Source: Pseudomonas mucoides
GTDB lineage: Bacteria; Pseudomonadota; Gammaproteobacteria; Pseudomonadales; Pseudomonadaceae
Direction: 5' to 3'
NCBI RefSeq assembly: GCF_015461845.1
Contig: NZ_JACOPW010000004.1
Coordinates: 310,001-374,000, forward strand
Length of the DNA: 64,000 nucleotides
The notes beneath the pieces were generated by a model. The model was not told the origin of the DNA. It did not search any database and saw only the letters and a list, made by a program, of their open reading frames with translations. This document shows, piece after piece, positions 32,384-41,900 of this stretch. A program made the translations under genes and the position numbers. The first letter of the stretch is position 1. Each line of letters starts with the position of its first letter.

Positions 32384-34414
32384 TTAAGCCTGTTCCAACG
32401 AGGTTTCAACACGGGTGGCAGTGGCCGGGATTTTCCCTGCGGCTACCAGACGTTTGCGCTGCTCGGCTTCGGTGCGCTCGATCACGTCGACCGGCACCAT
32501 GTAGCCCTGGTCATCACGGGCAGCGTGGATCACGAAGTAGATCACGGCGCCGGCGAGGCCGAAGATGGCCATCCACCAGATGTGCCAGATCATCGCGAAA
32601 CCGAACACGGTCAACAGAGCACCCATGACCAGGCCGGTCGCGGTGTTGTTTGGCATGTGGATCGGCTCGTACTTGACCGGAGTCTGGTACGCAGTACCGT
32701 CTTCCTTGGCTTCAGTGAACGGGTCGATGCAGTCGGCTTTTGGCAGTACGGCAAAGTTGTAGAACGGTGGTGGCGACGAGGTCGACCATTCCAGCGTGTG
32801 GGCATTCCACGGGTCACCGTGTTCGCACATGTTTTCCGGCTTCTTACGGTCACGAACACTGACGTAGAGCTGGATCAACTGGCAGGCGATACCGCAGGCG
32901 ATCATGACCGCACCGAACATGGCCACGTACAGGTACGGCACCCACTCAGGGTTGGTGGTGGCGTTCAGACGACGGGTCATGCCCATGAAGCCCAGAGCAT
33001 AGAGCGGCATGAACGCGACGAAGAAGCCCGAGATCCAGAACCAGAATGCTGCCTTGCCCCAACCTTCGTGCAGCTTGAAGCCGAACGCTTTAGGGAAGTA
33101 GAAGCCGAAACCAGCGATGTAGCCGAACACGGCGCCGCCGATGATCACGTTGTGGAAGTGAGCAATTACAAACAGGCTGTTGTGCAGGACAAAGTCAGCA
33201 CCCGGAATGGCCAGCAGTACGCCGGTCATGCCGCCGATCGCGAAGGTCACCATGAAGCCCAGGGTCCACAGAACCTGGCTGGTCATGCGCAGACGGCCCT
33301 GGTAGATGGTGAACAGCCAGTTGAATAGCTTCACCCCCGTCGGGATCGAGATCAGCATCGTCGCCAGACCGAAGAAGGCGTTGACGTTGGCACCCGAACC
33401 CATGGTGAAGAAGTGGTGCAGCCAAACCATGAAGCCCAGGATCGAGATCGCGCCCGAGGCGTAGATCATCGAGTGGTGGCCGAACAGTTTCTTGCCGGAG
33501 AACGCCGAGATGACTTCGGAGAAGATCCCGAACGCCGGCAGAATCAGGATGTAAACCTCGGGGTGACCCCACGCCCAGAACAGGTTGACGTACATCATCG
33601 GATTGCCACCAAGTTCATTGGTGAAAATGTGGAAATCCATGTAACGGTCAAGCGTCAGCAGTGCCAGGGTAGCGGTCAGGATCGGGAAGGAAGCGACGAT
33701 CAGAACGTTGGCCCAGGTGCAGGTCCAGGTGAAGATCGGCATGTCCATCAGTTTCATGCCCGGGGTACGCATTTTCAGCACGGTGGCCAGGAAGTTGACC
33801 CCGGTTAACGTCGTACCTAGCCCGGATAGCTGTAGCGCCCAGATGTAGTAGTCCACGCCCACGCCAGGGCTGTAGCCCAGTTCCGACAGCGGTGGATACG
33901 CCACCCAACCGGTACGGGCGAATTCGCCGACACCCAGGGACACGTTCACCAGCACGACGCCAGACATCAGCAGCCAGAAGCTCAGGGAGTTCAGGAACGG
34001 GTAGGCAACGTCACGCGCGCCGATCTGCAGCGGCACTGCAAGGTTCATCAGGCCGGTGAAGAATGGCATCGCCATGAAGATGATCATGATCACACCGTGA
34101 GCGGTGAAGATCTGGTCATAGTGCTCAGGCGGCAGGTAGCCCGGCGAGCCTTCGGTGGACAGGGCCAACTGGGTACGCATCATGATGGCGTCGGCAAAAC
34201 CGCGCAGCAGCATGACCATGGCGACGATGATGTACATCACGCCGATTTTCTTGTGGTCGACCGAAGTCAGCCATTCGGACCACAGGTAGGTCCACTTCTT
34301 GAAATAGGTGATTGCAGCGAACACGCCCAGACCGCCGAGCGCGATCATGGCGATGGTCACCATCACGATCGGTTCGTGGAACGGGACCGCTTCCCAACTT
34401 AATTTACCAAACAT
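32384..34414 (-). CDS. cyoB: Cytochrome bo3 ubiquinol oxidase subunit I
   Basis: 676 residues; the catalytic subunit holding heme b, heme o3 and CuB. Visible ligands and channel residues: FTAHGVIM, WAWGHPEVYILILP (His ligand and cross-linked Tyr), and the paired His of VWLHHFFTMG, and IAHFHNVIIGG near heme binding. About 15 membrane segments, normal length. It oxidises ubiquinol and reduces oxygen to water while pumping protons. Confidence 0.97.
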   Translation of the reverse strand: MFGKLSWEAVPFHEPIVMVTIAMIALGGLGVFAAITYFKKWTYLWSEWLTSVDHKKIGVMYIIVAMVMLLRGFADAIMMRTQLALSTEGSPGYLPPEHYDQIFTAHGVIMIIFMAMPFFTGLMNLAVPLQIGARDVAYPFLNSLSFWLLMSGVVLVNVSLGVGEFARTGWVAYPPLSELGYSPGVGVDYYIWALQLSGLGTTLTGVNFLATVLKMRTPGMKLMDMPIFTWTCTWANVLIVASFPILTATLALLTLDRYMDFHIFTNELGGNPMMYVNLFWAWGHPEVYILILPAFGIFSEVISAFSGKKLFGHHSMIYASGAISILGFMVWLHHFFTMGSGANVNAFFGLATMLISIPTGVKLFNWLFTIYQGRLRMTSQVLWTLGFMVTFAIGGMTGVLLAIPGADFVLHNSLFVIAHFHNVIIGGAVFGYIAGFGFYFPKAFGFKLHEGWGKAAFWFWISGFFVAFMPLYALGFMGMTRRLNATTNPEWVPYLYVAMFGAVMIACGIACQLIQLYVSVRDRKKPENMCEHGDPWNAHTLEWSTSSPPPFYNFAVLPKADCIDPFTEAKEDGTAYQTPVKYEPIHMPNNTATGLVMGALLTVFGFAMIWHIWWMAIFGLAGAVIYFVIHAARDDQGYMVPVDVIERTEAEQRKRLVAAGKIPATATRVETSLEQA

Positions 34415-34417
34415 CGT

Positions 34418-35362
34418 TTACTCCTCTGCCCCGGCAGCTGAATGCGAACTCATGTCCATCCCTTCCATCTGGGCCACTTCTTTCTCTTTCTTCTCGTGGT
34501 CCACTTTCGGACCTGGTTTCATGCCTTCGTACTTGTCGACGATGGTCTGGAACAGGTTCGGCGTGAACGAGGAGTAGAGCGCTACTGGATTGTTCTGGCT
34601 TGGTTTGGAAAGGGCTTCGTATTCAGCTTTTTCAAGCTGTTTAGGTGCCTTCTTGACATCACTGACCCAGGCATCGAAGTCCGCCTGAGAGGTGGCGATT
34701 GCTTTGAACTTCATGCCGGTGAAACCCGCGCCGCTGTAGTTGGCGGAGATCCCGTCGAATTCAGCGTTCTGGTTGGCGATCAGGTGCAGCTTGGTCTGCA
34801 TGCCCGCCATCGCGTAGATCTGACCGCCCAGGCCCGGAATGAAGAACGAGTTCATCACGGTGTCGGAAGTGATCTGGAAATTGATCGGCGTGTTGGCCGG
34901 GAAGACGATCTTGTTGACCGTGGCAATCCCTTGTTCCGGATAGATGAACAGCCACTTCCAGTCCATCGATACCACTTGAATGGTGATCGGCTTGACGTCG
35001 GATTCCAGTGGTTTGTACGGGTCCAGAGCGTGGGTCGACTTGTAGGTGACATAACCCAGGGCAATGATGATCAGCACTGGAATAGCCCACACCGCGATTT
35101 CAATCTTGGTGGAGTGCGACCACTTCGGCGTGTAGACGGCGTCGGTGTTGGAGGCGCGATATTTCCAGGCGAACAGGAAGGTCATGACGATGACCGGTAC
35201 CACGACAAGAAGCATCAGCAGCGTTGCGGTGATGATCAGGTTTCGCTCGTCCAGGCCAACCTGGCCCTTGGGATCGAGCAAGGTCATGTTGCAGCCTGAC
35301 AGCAACAATGTGCCAATCAGCGGCAATAAGCCTAGTAGTCTGGGGTACCTGTTTTTACTCAT
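34418..35362 (-). CDS. cyoA: Cytochrome bo3 ubiquinol oxidase subunit II
   Basis: 314 residues. A lipoprotein signal ends in LLLSGC, followed by two membrane segments (about 45-65 and 88-106) and a periplasmic cupredoxin-like domain without the CuA ligands, as in quinol oxidases (VVSMDWKWLFIYPEQGIATVN). The ATG at 35362 has GAGGTCG upstream; a start 18 codons earlier is open but would spoil the lipoprotein signal. First gene of cyoABCDE. Confidence 0.95.
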   Translation of the reverse strand: MSKNRYPRLLGLLPLIGTLLLSGCNMTLLDPKGQVGLDERNLIITATLLMLLVVVPVIVMTFLFAWKYRASNTDAVYTPKWSHSTKIEIAVWAIPVLIIIALGYVTYKSTHALDPYKPLESDVKPITIQVVSMDWKWLFIYPEQGIATVNKIVFPANTPINFQITSDTVMNSFFIPGLGGQIYAMAGMQTKLHLIANQNAEFDGISANYSGAGFTGMKFKAIATSQADFDAWVSDVKKAPKQLEKAEYEALSKPSQNNPVALYSSFTPNLFQTIVDKYEGMKPGPKVDHEKKEKEVAQMEGMDMSSHSAAGAEE

Positions 35363-35781
35363 CTCACGACCTCTAAAGCAGCTTGCGCAATGCAGTTGGG
35401 TTTTGATCGCCAACACTTCACCCTGCCAAGGGTTGGCATTTTTCTTGGATTGAATAAGGGCCGCCCGTCGCGCGTCAGACGCTGCTCGACAAATCCTGGG
35501 ACAGCGGTAAGTTCTTATTCGAATTCGTGGTCAAAGGCCTTGTTACAGACCAATTCCATTTGGTGCGGATAGTTGGAAGGCTCCGACACCTGGGAGTCGC
35601 ATGAGGCGTTCAAGCCTCTCGACGCCCTACTTTCTGCTCATGATGAGCAGTGCCGGGAATTCAGTGCGGGCGATTGTAGATATGTAACGATTCATAAACC
35701 ATGTCTCATCCCGAAATAATTTTTATCCATTCCAGCAACAATCATTAACGGATTTCGCAAAAGTCCGGCATGGTATCGAAA

Positions 35782-35795
35782 TTGATTCTCAACAA
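35782..35795. promoter_or_regulatory. ANR/FNR-like box upstream of cyo
   Basis: TTGATTCTCAACAA matches the ANR consensus TTGAT-N4-ATCAA at 9 of 10 defined positions. It is about 420 bp upstream of the cyoA start. ANR is known to repress cyo in Pseudomonas at low oxygen, so a role is plausible, but the distance is long. The region 35363-36111 has no gene I can support. Confidence 0.4.
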
Positions 35796-36111
35796 AAACA
35801 CTAAAAATAGTAGGTCTACCGAGCGCAGTTCAGACAGCTTCGGGGTGACTGCGCCCTCCCCCTACCCTGCTCAACCCCCTATGTGACAAGGGCTTTGGCA
35901 ATTTGCCAGACCCTGTTAAAACTGCCTGTTCCAGCATTTCCGGGGTCAGATGATGTGCCGCGGCAACAGACCAATTTTGTTGCCCGCCCCCATGCCAATT
36001 CAGCCCCTTGAAATGCCTTGCGACACTCGCGCTGTGACAACATGTCGCACACGTGCCGCACCGTTGCTTGTCGCGCATCAAGGTCTTTTTACCTGGCCTC
36101 TGAAAATGCAA

Positions 36112-36147
36112 AACGCCCCGGCCCCCTCAACGAGGGCCGGGGCGTTT
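36112..36147. terminator. Strong bidirectional intrinsic terminator
   Basis: AACGCCCCGGCCC and GGGCCGGGGCGTT pair over 13 bp and are followed by Ts on both strands; it lies 33 bp past the dsbB stop. Confidence 0.9.
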
Positions 36148-36179
36148 TTATGGATGACGCAGCAGTGCGGCGAACCGCC

Positions 36180-36689
36180 TCAGCGCAGCGCTTTACGGTT
36201 ACGCGAAGTGAGCAACGGCACCAGAATCACGATCAGCACGAACGCTAACAGCGCCCATTGCGCCAGCGACAGACCGAGGATCGGCGGGTACGGCGTGGAG
36301 CAGAAGCCATCCACCTGGAAGCCCAGCGGGAAGATCTTCGCCAGCGGCAGACCATCGACAATCGGCTGCAGCACATCGATGCCGCAACTGACCGCAGGGT
36401 AGAACTGGGTGTAGACGTGATGCCCGGCCACCGCTGTGCCTGCCAGGGCACTGATGACCACCAGCGTCTCGAACACGGTAATGCTGCGACGGGTACGCGT
36501 GGCCGCGCCGATGAAGGCAAACACCGCGATAAACAACAACGCATAGCGCTGGAGAATGCACAGCGGGCATGGCGCCTCGCCCAACACAATTTGCATGTAC
36601 AGCGCGCCGCCGATCAGCGCCAGGCAGATGATGCCCAGTAACACCAGATAGCGCCGTTCGCGCCCCAATCGCATTGTTTCCTCGCTCAT
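36180..36689 (-). CDS. dsbB: Disulfide bond formation protein B
   Basis: DsbB reoxidises DsbA and passes electrons to quinone. 169 residues with four membrane segments; redox pairs are CPLC (about residues 41-44) and a second pair (VSCGIDVLQPIVDG and GFCSTPY). GRERRYLVLLG begins the first helix. Length normal. A single-gene unit ending in the strong terminator at 36112-36147. Confidence 0.95.
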   Translation of the reverse strand: MSEETMRLGRERRYLVLLGIICLALIGGALYMQIVLGEAPCPLCILQRYALLFIAVFAFIGAATRTRRSITVFETLVVISALAGTAVAGHHVYTQFYPAVSCGIDVLQPIVDGLPLAKIFPLGFQVDGFCSTPYPPILGLSLAQWALLAFVLIVILVPLLTSRNRKALR

Positions 36690-36863
36690 CGCGTTTCCCT
36701 TTTAGATAGCAGTTGCCGCCAGTCTACACGCAGGCTCGGAGGTTTGAGAGCCTGGCGCGTGCCGGTGGATTGGGGGGAATAAACGATAGGCCGGTTAAGA
36801 AGGGATTAACTTTTCTGACTGTCATCAAGAATTGAGACCGTGGTGCGGCCTGCTCGCGAAGAA

Positions 36864-36887
36864 GGCGACTCGGTCTCCCGAGTCGCC
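36864..36887. terminator. Hairpin downstream of hmp
   Basis: GGCGACTCGG and CCGAGTCGCC around TCTC form a perfect 10-bp stem 8 bp after the hmp stop. The T run is poor, so it could be a terminator or a REP-like stem. Confidence 0.55.
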
Positions 36888-36895
36888 ACATACAG

Positions 36896-38077
36896 TTACT
36901 CCAACGCCGAAGCCGGCCCAAAGAACTCATAACGGCTCTGCTTCTCCGGAACCCCCAACGCCTTGAGGTGGCGCTTGATCGCCGCCATGAACCCCTTAGG
37001 CCCCAGGAAATAAGCATCCAGGTCACGCTGCTCGGGCAACCACTCGCCCAACTGCTCGCGGCTCAACAACCCGACCTTGTCCGCCGCCGGACTCACACCG
37101 TCATCCTCGGCGTAGCAATAGAAGCGCTTGAGTTGCGGATGACGCTCAGCCAACCCATCGATCCAGTCGCGAAAGGCATGCACGCTGCCGTTACGCGCGC
37201 AGTGGATAAAATGCACCGGGCGCTCGGTGGCCAGCGCGGCTTCGAGCATCGCCAGTGTCGGAGTAATGCCGACACCGCCGCTGATCAGCACCAGCGGTTT
37301 GTCGCTGGCCGTCAGGGTGAATTCACCTGATGGCGGGAACAACTGGATGCTCGCCCCGACATGCAACTGATCGTGCAAATGGTTGGACGCCCGCCCACCG
37401 GTTTCACGCTTGACGCTGATGCGGTACTCGCCCTTGTTTGCCAGCGCCGACAGTGAGTAGTTGCGACGGATCTCTTCGCCGTCGAGGATCAGTTTCATGC
37501 CGATGTACTGGCCAGGCTCTGCCTCAAGAATCGGGCCTTTGTCGGCAGGTTCGAAGTAGAACGAGGTGATTTCCGCGCTTTCTTCAACCTTGGCCGTGAC
37601 GATGAATTCCCGCGCCCCGCGCCAGCCGCCGGGCGCCTGTTCCTTCTGATCGTAGATGCTGGTTTCGGCACCGATCAGAATCTCGGCGAGTTGCCCATAA
37701 GCAGCGCCCCAGGCCGCGATGACTTCAGGGGTGGCGATTTCTTCGCCCAGCACTTCGGCGATGGCACGCAGCAGGCAGGTGCCGACAATCGGATAGTGTT
37801 CCGGCAGGATTTGCAGGGCCACGTGCTTGTTGATGATCTTGGCCACCAGGTCGCCCAACTGGTCGAGCTGGTCGATGTGCCGTGCGTACATCAAGACACC
37901 GTTGGCCAACGCACGCGGCTGATCACCGCTGGCCTGGTGGGCCTGGTTGAACAGCGGGCGGACTTCCGGGTATTCGGAGAGCATCATGCGGTAGAAGTGA
38001 GTAATCAGCGCTTCGCCGCCGCTTTCCAGCAACGGTACAGTGGATTTGACGATGGCACGGTCTTGAACGCTCAGCAT
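36896..38077 (-). CDS. hmp: Nitric oxide dioxygenase (flavohemoglobin)
   Basis: Hmp converts NO and oxygen to nitrate using NADPH. 393 residues: globin domain (about 1-140, with LQILPEHYPIVG carrying the proximal His region), FAD domain (about 150-260, RRNYSLSA), NAD(P)-binding domain with GGVGITPTLAML and the C-terminal YEFFGPA. The ATG at 38077 gives the normal length. It is divergent from norR, and its upstream region carries a sigma54-like promoter and two candidate NorR sites. Confidence 0.95.
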   Translation of the reverse strand: MLSVQDRAIVKSTVPLLESGGEALITHFYRMMLSEYPEVRPLFNQAHQASGDQPRALANGVLMYARHIDQLDQLGDLVAKIINKHVALQILPEHYPIVGTCLLRAIAEVLGEEIATPEVIAAWGAAYGQLAEILIGAETSIYDQKEQAPGGWRGAREFIVTAKVEESAEITSFYFEPADKGPILEAEPGQYIGMKLILDGEEIRRNYSLSALANKGEYRISVKRETGGRASNHLHDQLHVGASIQLFPPSGEFTLTASDKPLVLISGGVGITPTLAMLEAALATERPVHFIHCARNGSVHAFRDWIDGLAERHPQLKRFYCYAEDDGVSPAADKVGLLSREQLGEWLPEQRDLDAYFLGPKGFMAAIKRHLKALGVPEKQSRYEFFGPASALE

Positions 38078-38117
38078 AAGGACGACTCCGGAGCTTGATG
38101 TGTATTTCCTTAGACTT

Positions 38118-38134
38118 ATCAGTTTCCGTGCCAA
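38118..38134 (-). promoter_or_regulatory. sigma54-like promoter of hmp
   Basis: On the minus strand TTGGCACGGAAACTGAT: the -24 element TTGGCAC is perfect and the -12 element CTGAT keeps the G but has A in place of the usual C after it. It lies 41 bp upstream of the hmp ATG. NorR needs sigma54. Confidence 0.6.
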
Positions 38135-38172
38135 GTAATAAAACCATATAAATCAATAGTTTAAGAACATCG

Positions 38173-38211
38173 TAGTCATATCGACACACACTGTTTTATA
38201 GTCATGTCGAC
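38173..38211. promoter_or_regulatory. Two candidate NorR binding sites
   Basis: TAGTCATATCGAC (38173-38185) and TAGTCATGTCGAC (38199-38211) are two nearly identical, near-palindromic 13-mers 26 bp apart. They resemble the NorR pattern GTCA-N3-TGAC with one change and lie 40-90 bp from the sigma54-like promoter, a suitable enhancer distance. Confidence 0.5.
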
Positions 38212-38225
38212 TACACGGAGTCACT

Positions 38226-39776
38226 ATGACTGCAAAATCCCTGCTCACCGCCCTGCTGCCCCTGGTCTCCGACCTGTCCCGCGAACTGCCCGAAGGCGAG
38301 CGTTATCGACGCTTGCTCGAAGCCATGCGCGCCCTGCTCCCCTGCGATGCCGCGGCCCTGCTGCGCCTTGATGGCGAATGGTTGGTGCCGCTGGCCGTCG
38401 ATGGCTTGAGCACGGACACCCTGGGCCGGCGCTTCAAAATCAGCGAGCACCCGCGATTCGAGGCTTTGCTGAGCAGCCACGGCCCGACCCGTTTTGCGGC
38501 CGACAGCGACTTGCCCGACCCTTACGACGGACTGGTCGAGGGTCTCGACGATCATCTGGAAGTCCATGACTGCATGGGTTGCCCGCTGTTCATCGACGAG
38601 CGCCCATGGGGTTTGCTGACCCTCGACGCCCTCGACCCGGAGCAATTCGAACCGATCGAACTGGATGCCCTGCAAGCCTTTGCCAGCCTCGCTGCGGCCA
38701 CAGTCAACGCTGCCGAGCGCATTGAGCGCCTGGCCAACCGCGTCGAAGACGAGCACCAGCGCGCCGAGGTTTACCGTCAGGCCAGCGGTCAGCAGAACCG
38801 CGAGTTGATCGGCCAGAGCAAGTCCCACAAACGCTTGGTGGAAGAGATCAACCTGGTGGGTGGCAGCGACCTGACCGTGCTGATCACCGGCGAAACCGGG
38901 GTCGGCAAGGAACTGGTCGCGCAGGCGATTCACGCCGCCTCTGCCCGCGCCGACAAACCGATCATCAGCCTCAACTGTGCGGCACTGCCCGACACCTTGG
39001 TCGAAAGCGAATTGTTCGGCCATGTGCGCGGCGCGTTCACCGGCGCGATGAATGATCGTCGCGGCAAGTTCGAACTGGCCAATGGCGGCACGCTGTTTCT
39101 CGATGAGGTCGGTGAACTCTCACTGACGGTGCAGGCCAAGCTGTTGCGCGTCCTCCAAAGCGGCCAGTTGCAGCGCCTCGGCTCGGACAAGGAACACACA
39201 GTGGACGTGCGCCTGATCGCGGCGACCAACCGTGACCTGGCCGAAGAAGTGCGCAACGGTCGCTACCGTGCCGACTTCTACCATCGCTTGAGCGTTTACC
39301 CGTTGTTAGTCCCGGCACTGCGCGATCGCGGGCGGGATGTATTGCTGCTCAGCGGCTTCTTCCTGGAGCAAAATCGTTCACGCATGGGCCTCAACAGCCT
39401 GCGTTTGAACAGCGACGCCCAGGCGGCCTTGCTGGCCTACAACTGGCCGGGGAATGTGCGGGAGCTGGAGCATTTGATTGGTCGCAGCGCGCTTAAAGCG
39501 CTGGGTAATTGCAAGGATCGACCGAAGATTCTCAGCCTGAGTGCGGCGGATCTGGATTTGCCCAATGGCCGCATCGAAGTGGTCGCCGAGCAACCGGCGG
39601 CGGCCCCAATGGCATTGGTGTCGGGGGATTTGCGAGAGGCTACCGAAAATTATCAGCGCCAATTGATCAGCGCTTGCCTGGAACGGCACCACGACAACTG
39701 GGCAAGCGCGGCGCGCGAGTTGGGCCTGGATCGGGCGAACCTCGGGAGGATGGCCAAGCGCCTAGGGATGAAATAA
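38226..39776 (+). CDS. norR: Nitric oxide-responsive sigma54 activator
   Basis: 516 residues. N-terminal GAF domain (about 1-170, senses NO through iron), central AAA+ domain with Walker A GETGVGKE (about 222), the sigma54-contact loop GAFTGAMNDRRGKFE and a Walker B region ending FLDEVGEL, and a C-terminal Fis-type helix-turn-helix (NWASAARELGLDRANLGRMA). Divergent from hmp; expected to activate hmp in response to NO. CACGGAG precedes the ATG. Confidence 0.95.
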   Translation: MTAKSLLTALLPLVSDLSRELPEGERYRRLLEAMRALLPCDAAALLRLDGEWLVPLAVDGLSTDTLGRRFKISEHPRFEALLSSHGPTRFAADSDLPDPYDGLVEGLDDHLEVHDCMGCPLFIDERPWGLLTLDALDPEQFEPIELDALQAFASLAAATVNAAERIERLANRVEDEHQRAEVYRQASGQQNRELIGQSKSHKRLVEEINLVGGSDLTVLITGETGVGKELVAQAIHAASARADKPIISLNCAALPDTLVESELFGHVRGAFTGAMNDRRGKFELANGGTLFLDEVGELSLTVQAKLLRVLQSGQLQRLGSDKEHTVDVRLIAATNRDLAEEVRNGRYRADFYHRLSVYPLLVPALRDRGRDVLLLSGFFLEQNRSRMGLNSLRLNSDAQAALLAYNWPGNVRELEHLIGRSALKALGNCKDRPKILSLSAADLDLPNGRIEVVAEQPAAAPMALVSGDLREATENYQRQLISACLERHHDNWASAARELGLDRANLGRMAKRLGMK

Positions 39777-39784
39777 CCCCCCCA

Positions 39785-39918
39785 CTGTGGCGAGGGAGCT
39801 TGCTCCCGCTCGGCTGCGAAGCAGCCGCAAAACCTGAAAATGCGGATAGTCTGATAACACACATCACCTGATCGGGAGTGCTTCGCACTCCAGCGGGAGC
39901 AAGCTCCCTCGCCACAGG
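39785..39918. repeat. REPIN (inverted REP pair)
   Basis: Two REPs in inverted orientation, GTGGCGAGGGAGCTTGCTCC at the left and GGGAGCAAGCTCCCTCGCCA at the right, each with an inner stem (GGCTGCGAAGCAGCC; GGAGTGCTTCGCACTCC). Gene-free stretch between norR and cheV. Confidence 0.85.
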
Positions 39919-40042
39919 GTTCGCCGTTGGGCCGGGAATGGGTATTTAGCCTAAAGCCTGCCCCCAACAAGTCGATAACCCGGCATCAATAGTTTTTGGC
40001 GACTTTTTACTCGCCCATCACCTTTTTCCACAGAAGGTTTTT

Positions 40043-40945
40043 ATGTCCACCACCAAAGCCCGCGCAGATTCACTTTCGCTTTTGCTGTTTACCTTGCGCA
40101 GCGGCAAGCTGATGGCGATCAACCTGCTCAAAGTCAGCGAAATCATCCCCTGCCCGCCGCTGACCCGGCTGCCGGAGTCGCATCCTCACGTTAAAGGCAT
40201 CGCCACCCTGCGCGGCGCTTCGTTGTCAGTAATCGACCTGAGCCGTGCCATCGGCGAACGCCCGCTGGAAGACCCGAACGGTGGCTGCCTGATCGTCACC
40301 GACGTCAGTCGCTCCAAGCAGGGCCTGCATGTTCAGGCCGTGAGCAAGATCGTCCACTGCCTCACCACCGACATCCGCCCGCCACCCTTTGGTTCCGGCG
40401 GCGTGCGCTCGTACATCACCGGCGTGACCTCGGTCGACGGCACGCTGGTGCAAGTGCTGGACATCGAAAAAGTCATCCACGGCATCGCCCCGGCACAGAT
40501 CGAAACGGCCCCCACCGAACTGAGCATGGAAGACGCTGAAGTACTGGGCAGCGCACGCATTCTGGTGGTCGATGACAGCCAGGTCGCCCTGCAACAATCC
40601 GTGCATACCCTGCGCAACCTCGGCCTGCAATGCCACACCGCCCGCAGCGCCAAGGAAGCCATCGACTGCCTGCTGGACCTGCAAGGCACGGCGCAGCAGA
40701 TCAACCTGATCGTCTCGGACATCGAAATGTCGGAGATGGACGGCTACGCGTTCACCCGCACCCTGCGCGAGACGCCGGACTTCTCGCACCTTTATGTGCT
40801 GCTGCACACATCGCTGGACAGCGCGATGAACAGTGAGAAAGCGCGTCTGGCCGGGGCCAACGCGGTGCTGACCAAGTTCTCTTCGCCCGAACTGACCAAA
40901 TGCCTGATCGAGGCGGCCCGGGCTGTCGCTGAACAAGGTCATTAA
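40043..40945 (+). CDS. cheV: Chemotaxis coupling protein CheV
   Basis: 300 residues. CheW-like domain (about 10-160: FTLRSGKLMAINLLKVSEII, SVIDLSRAI, TGVTSVDGTLVQVLDIEKV) followed by a receiver domain (about 172-295) with the phosphoacceptor Asp in IVSDIEMSEMDGYAF and the conserved ILVVDDS. CheV couples receptors to CheA and may act as a phosphate sink. A single gene, 3 bp before the next. Confidence 0.92.
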   Translation: MSTTKARADSLSLLLFTLRSGKLMAINLLKVSEIIPCPPLTRLPESHPHVKGIATLRGASLSVIDLSRAIGERPLEDPNGGCLIVTDVSRSKQGLHVQAVSKIVHCLTTDIRPPPFGSGGVRSYITGVTSVDGTLVQVLDIEKVIHGIAPAQIETAPTELSMEDAEVLGSARILVVDDSQVALQQSVHTLRNLGLQCHTARSAKEAIDCLLDLQGTAQQINLIVSDIEMSEMDGYAFTRTLRETPDFSHLYVLLHTSLDSAMNSEKARLAGANAVLTKFSSPELTKCLIEAARAVAEQGH

Positions 40946-40948
40946 GAG

Positions 40949-41431
40949 GTGGCCGAGCACTTTTGCTATTTGATGCGGCGCAACCTCGCCGAGGCTGTGC
41001 CGGTGATCACCTGGCCTGAAGGCATCGTCCTCAGCCAATACCGCCCTGAATTGGCAGTCGCCGTTCATCACTTGATGGAACAGGGTTACCAGGACGGTGG
41101 CGGCCGCGTCCCGATACTGGAGGTGTGGCAGCAGCGGTTTGAAACCGATCCCGAATACGATCCAGCCCTGTGTTTCATTGCGCTGGATGCCGACGGCATC
41201 GTCGGTGTATGCCAGTGCTGGACCAGCGCCTACATCAAGAACCTGGTGGTCCACCCGCGGGCGCAACGCCTCGGGCTGGGCCGCGCCTTGTTGCTGCAGG
41301 CGTTTCACGTGTTTCAGCAACGTCGGGAAGGGTTTGTCGATTTGAAGGTGTTGGAAGACAACCTTCGGGCGCAGCGATTGTACGAAAGCGCCGGGATGTA
41401 TGTGGTCCGCCGGGAGCCGGTTCCCGTCTGA
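40949..41431 (+). CDS. GNAT-family acetyltransferase
   Basis: 160 residues. The acetyl-CoA site is seen in IKNLVVHPRAQRLGLGRALL, preceded by IALDADGIVGVCQCW and followed by LKVLEDNLRAQRLYESAGM. Start is a GTG at 40949, 3 bp after cheV; an ATG eight codons later is an alternative, both with weak ribosome sites. Substrate unknown. Confidence 0.85.
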   Translation: MAEHFCYLMRRNLAEAVPVITWPEGIVLSQYRPELAVAVHHLMEQGYQDGGGRVPILEVWQQRFETDPEYDPALCFIALDADGIVGVCQCWTSAYIKNLVVHPRAQRLGLGRALLLQAFHVFQQRREGFVDLKVLEDNLRAQRLYESAGMYVVRREPVPV

Positions 41432-41490
41432 CCCGCATCATCAGACCTTAAGGCATACTCGGCCATACAAACCCAATGGATGCCCGACCA

Positions 41491-41817
41491 ATGAAAGCCG
41501 CCACCCTGACCTTCCTCTGCCTCACCGCCCTCGCCTCCCAGGCCCACGCCTCCAGCCCCGACGCCTGGGCCGCCTACGACAAAGCCGTCCTCACCAGTTG
41601 CACCAAAGCCAGCGGCCTGAAAAACGCCAAGCCCGTCGGCAACCCTGCGCAATTCGATGACCGGGTCGACTACACCGCCCTCCTGCTGCAAGGCCAATAC
41701 CCGCAAAAACACATGAAAGGCCAGCAAGGCACCGAGCTGTGCCTCTACAACAAGAAGACAAAAACCGCCTATGTGACCGAGTGGGACTCCGTTCACCCGA
41801 CCGCCAAGTCCCAGTGA
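41491..41817 (+). CDS. Small exported protein of unknown function
   Basis: 108 residues with a signal peptide (LTFLCLTALASQAHA, cleavage after AHA). Mature part has two cysteines (LTSCTKASGLKN and GTELCLYNKKTKTAYV) that may pair. An ATG five codons upstream is an alternative start but lies outside the signal. Conserved features YTALLLQGQYPQ; no family name recognised. Confidence 0.75.
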   Translation: MKAATLTFLCLTALASQAHASSPDAWAAYDKAVLTSCTKASGLKNAKPVGNPAQFDDRVDYTALLLQGQYPQKHMKGQQGTELCLYNKKTKTAYVTEWDSVHPTAKSQ

Positions 41818-41900
41818 ATGGCGCATAACTTGCTTCATCGCTGAGCAGTGCGGTGACATTCTGTCGCCGTTTCTTGCCCTCACATGCGGCCCGGCGATCA

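Noticed and set aside
35830..36111. A 93-codon minus-strand frame in the gap between cyoA and dsbB
   Set aside because: No ribosome site, no recognisable features, and ends in low-complexity sequence; not supported as a gene.
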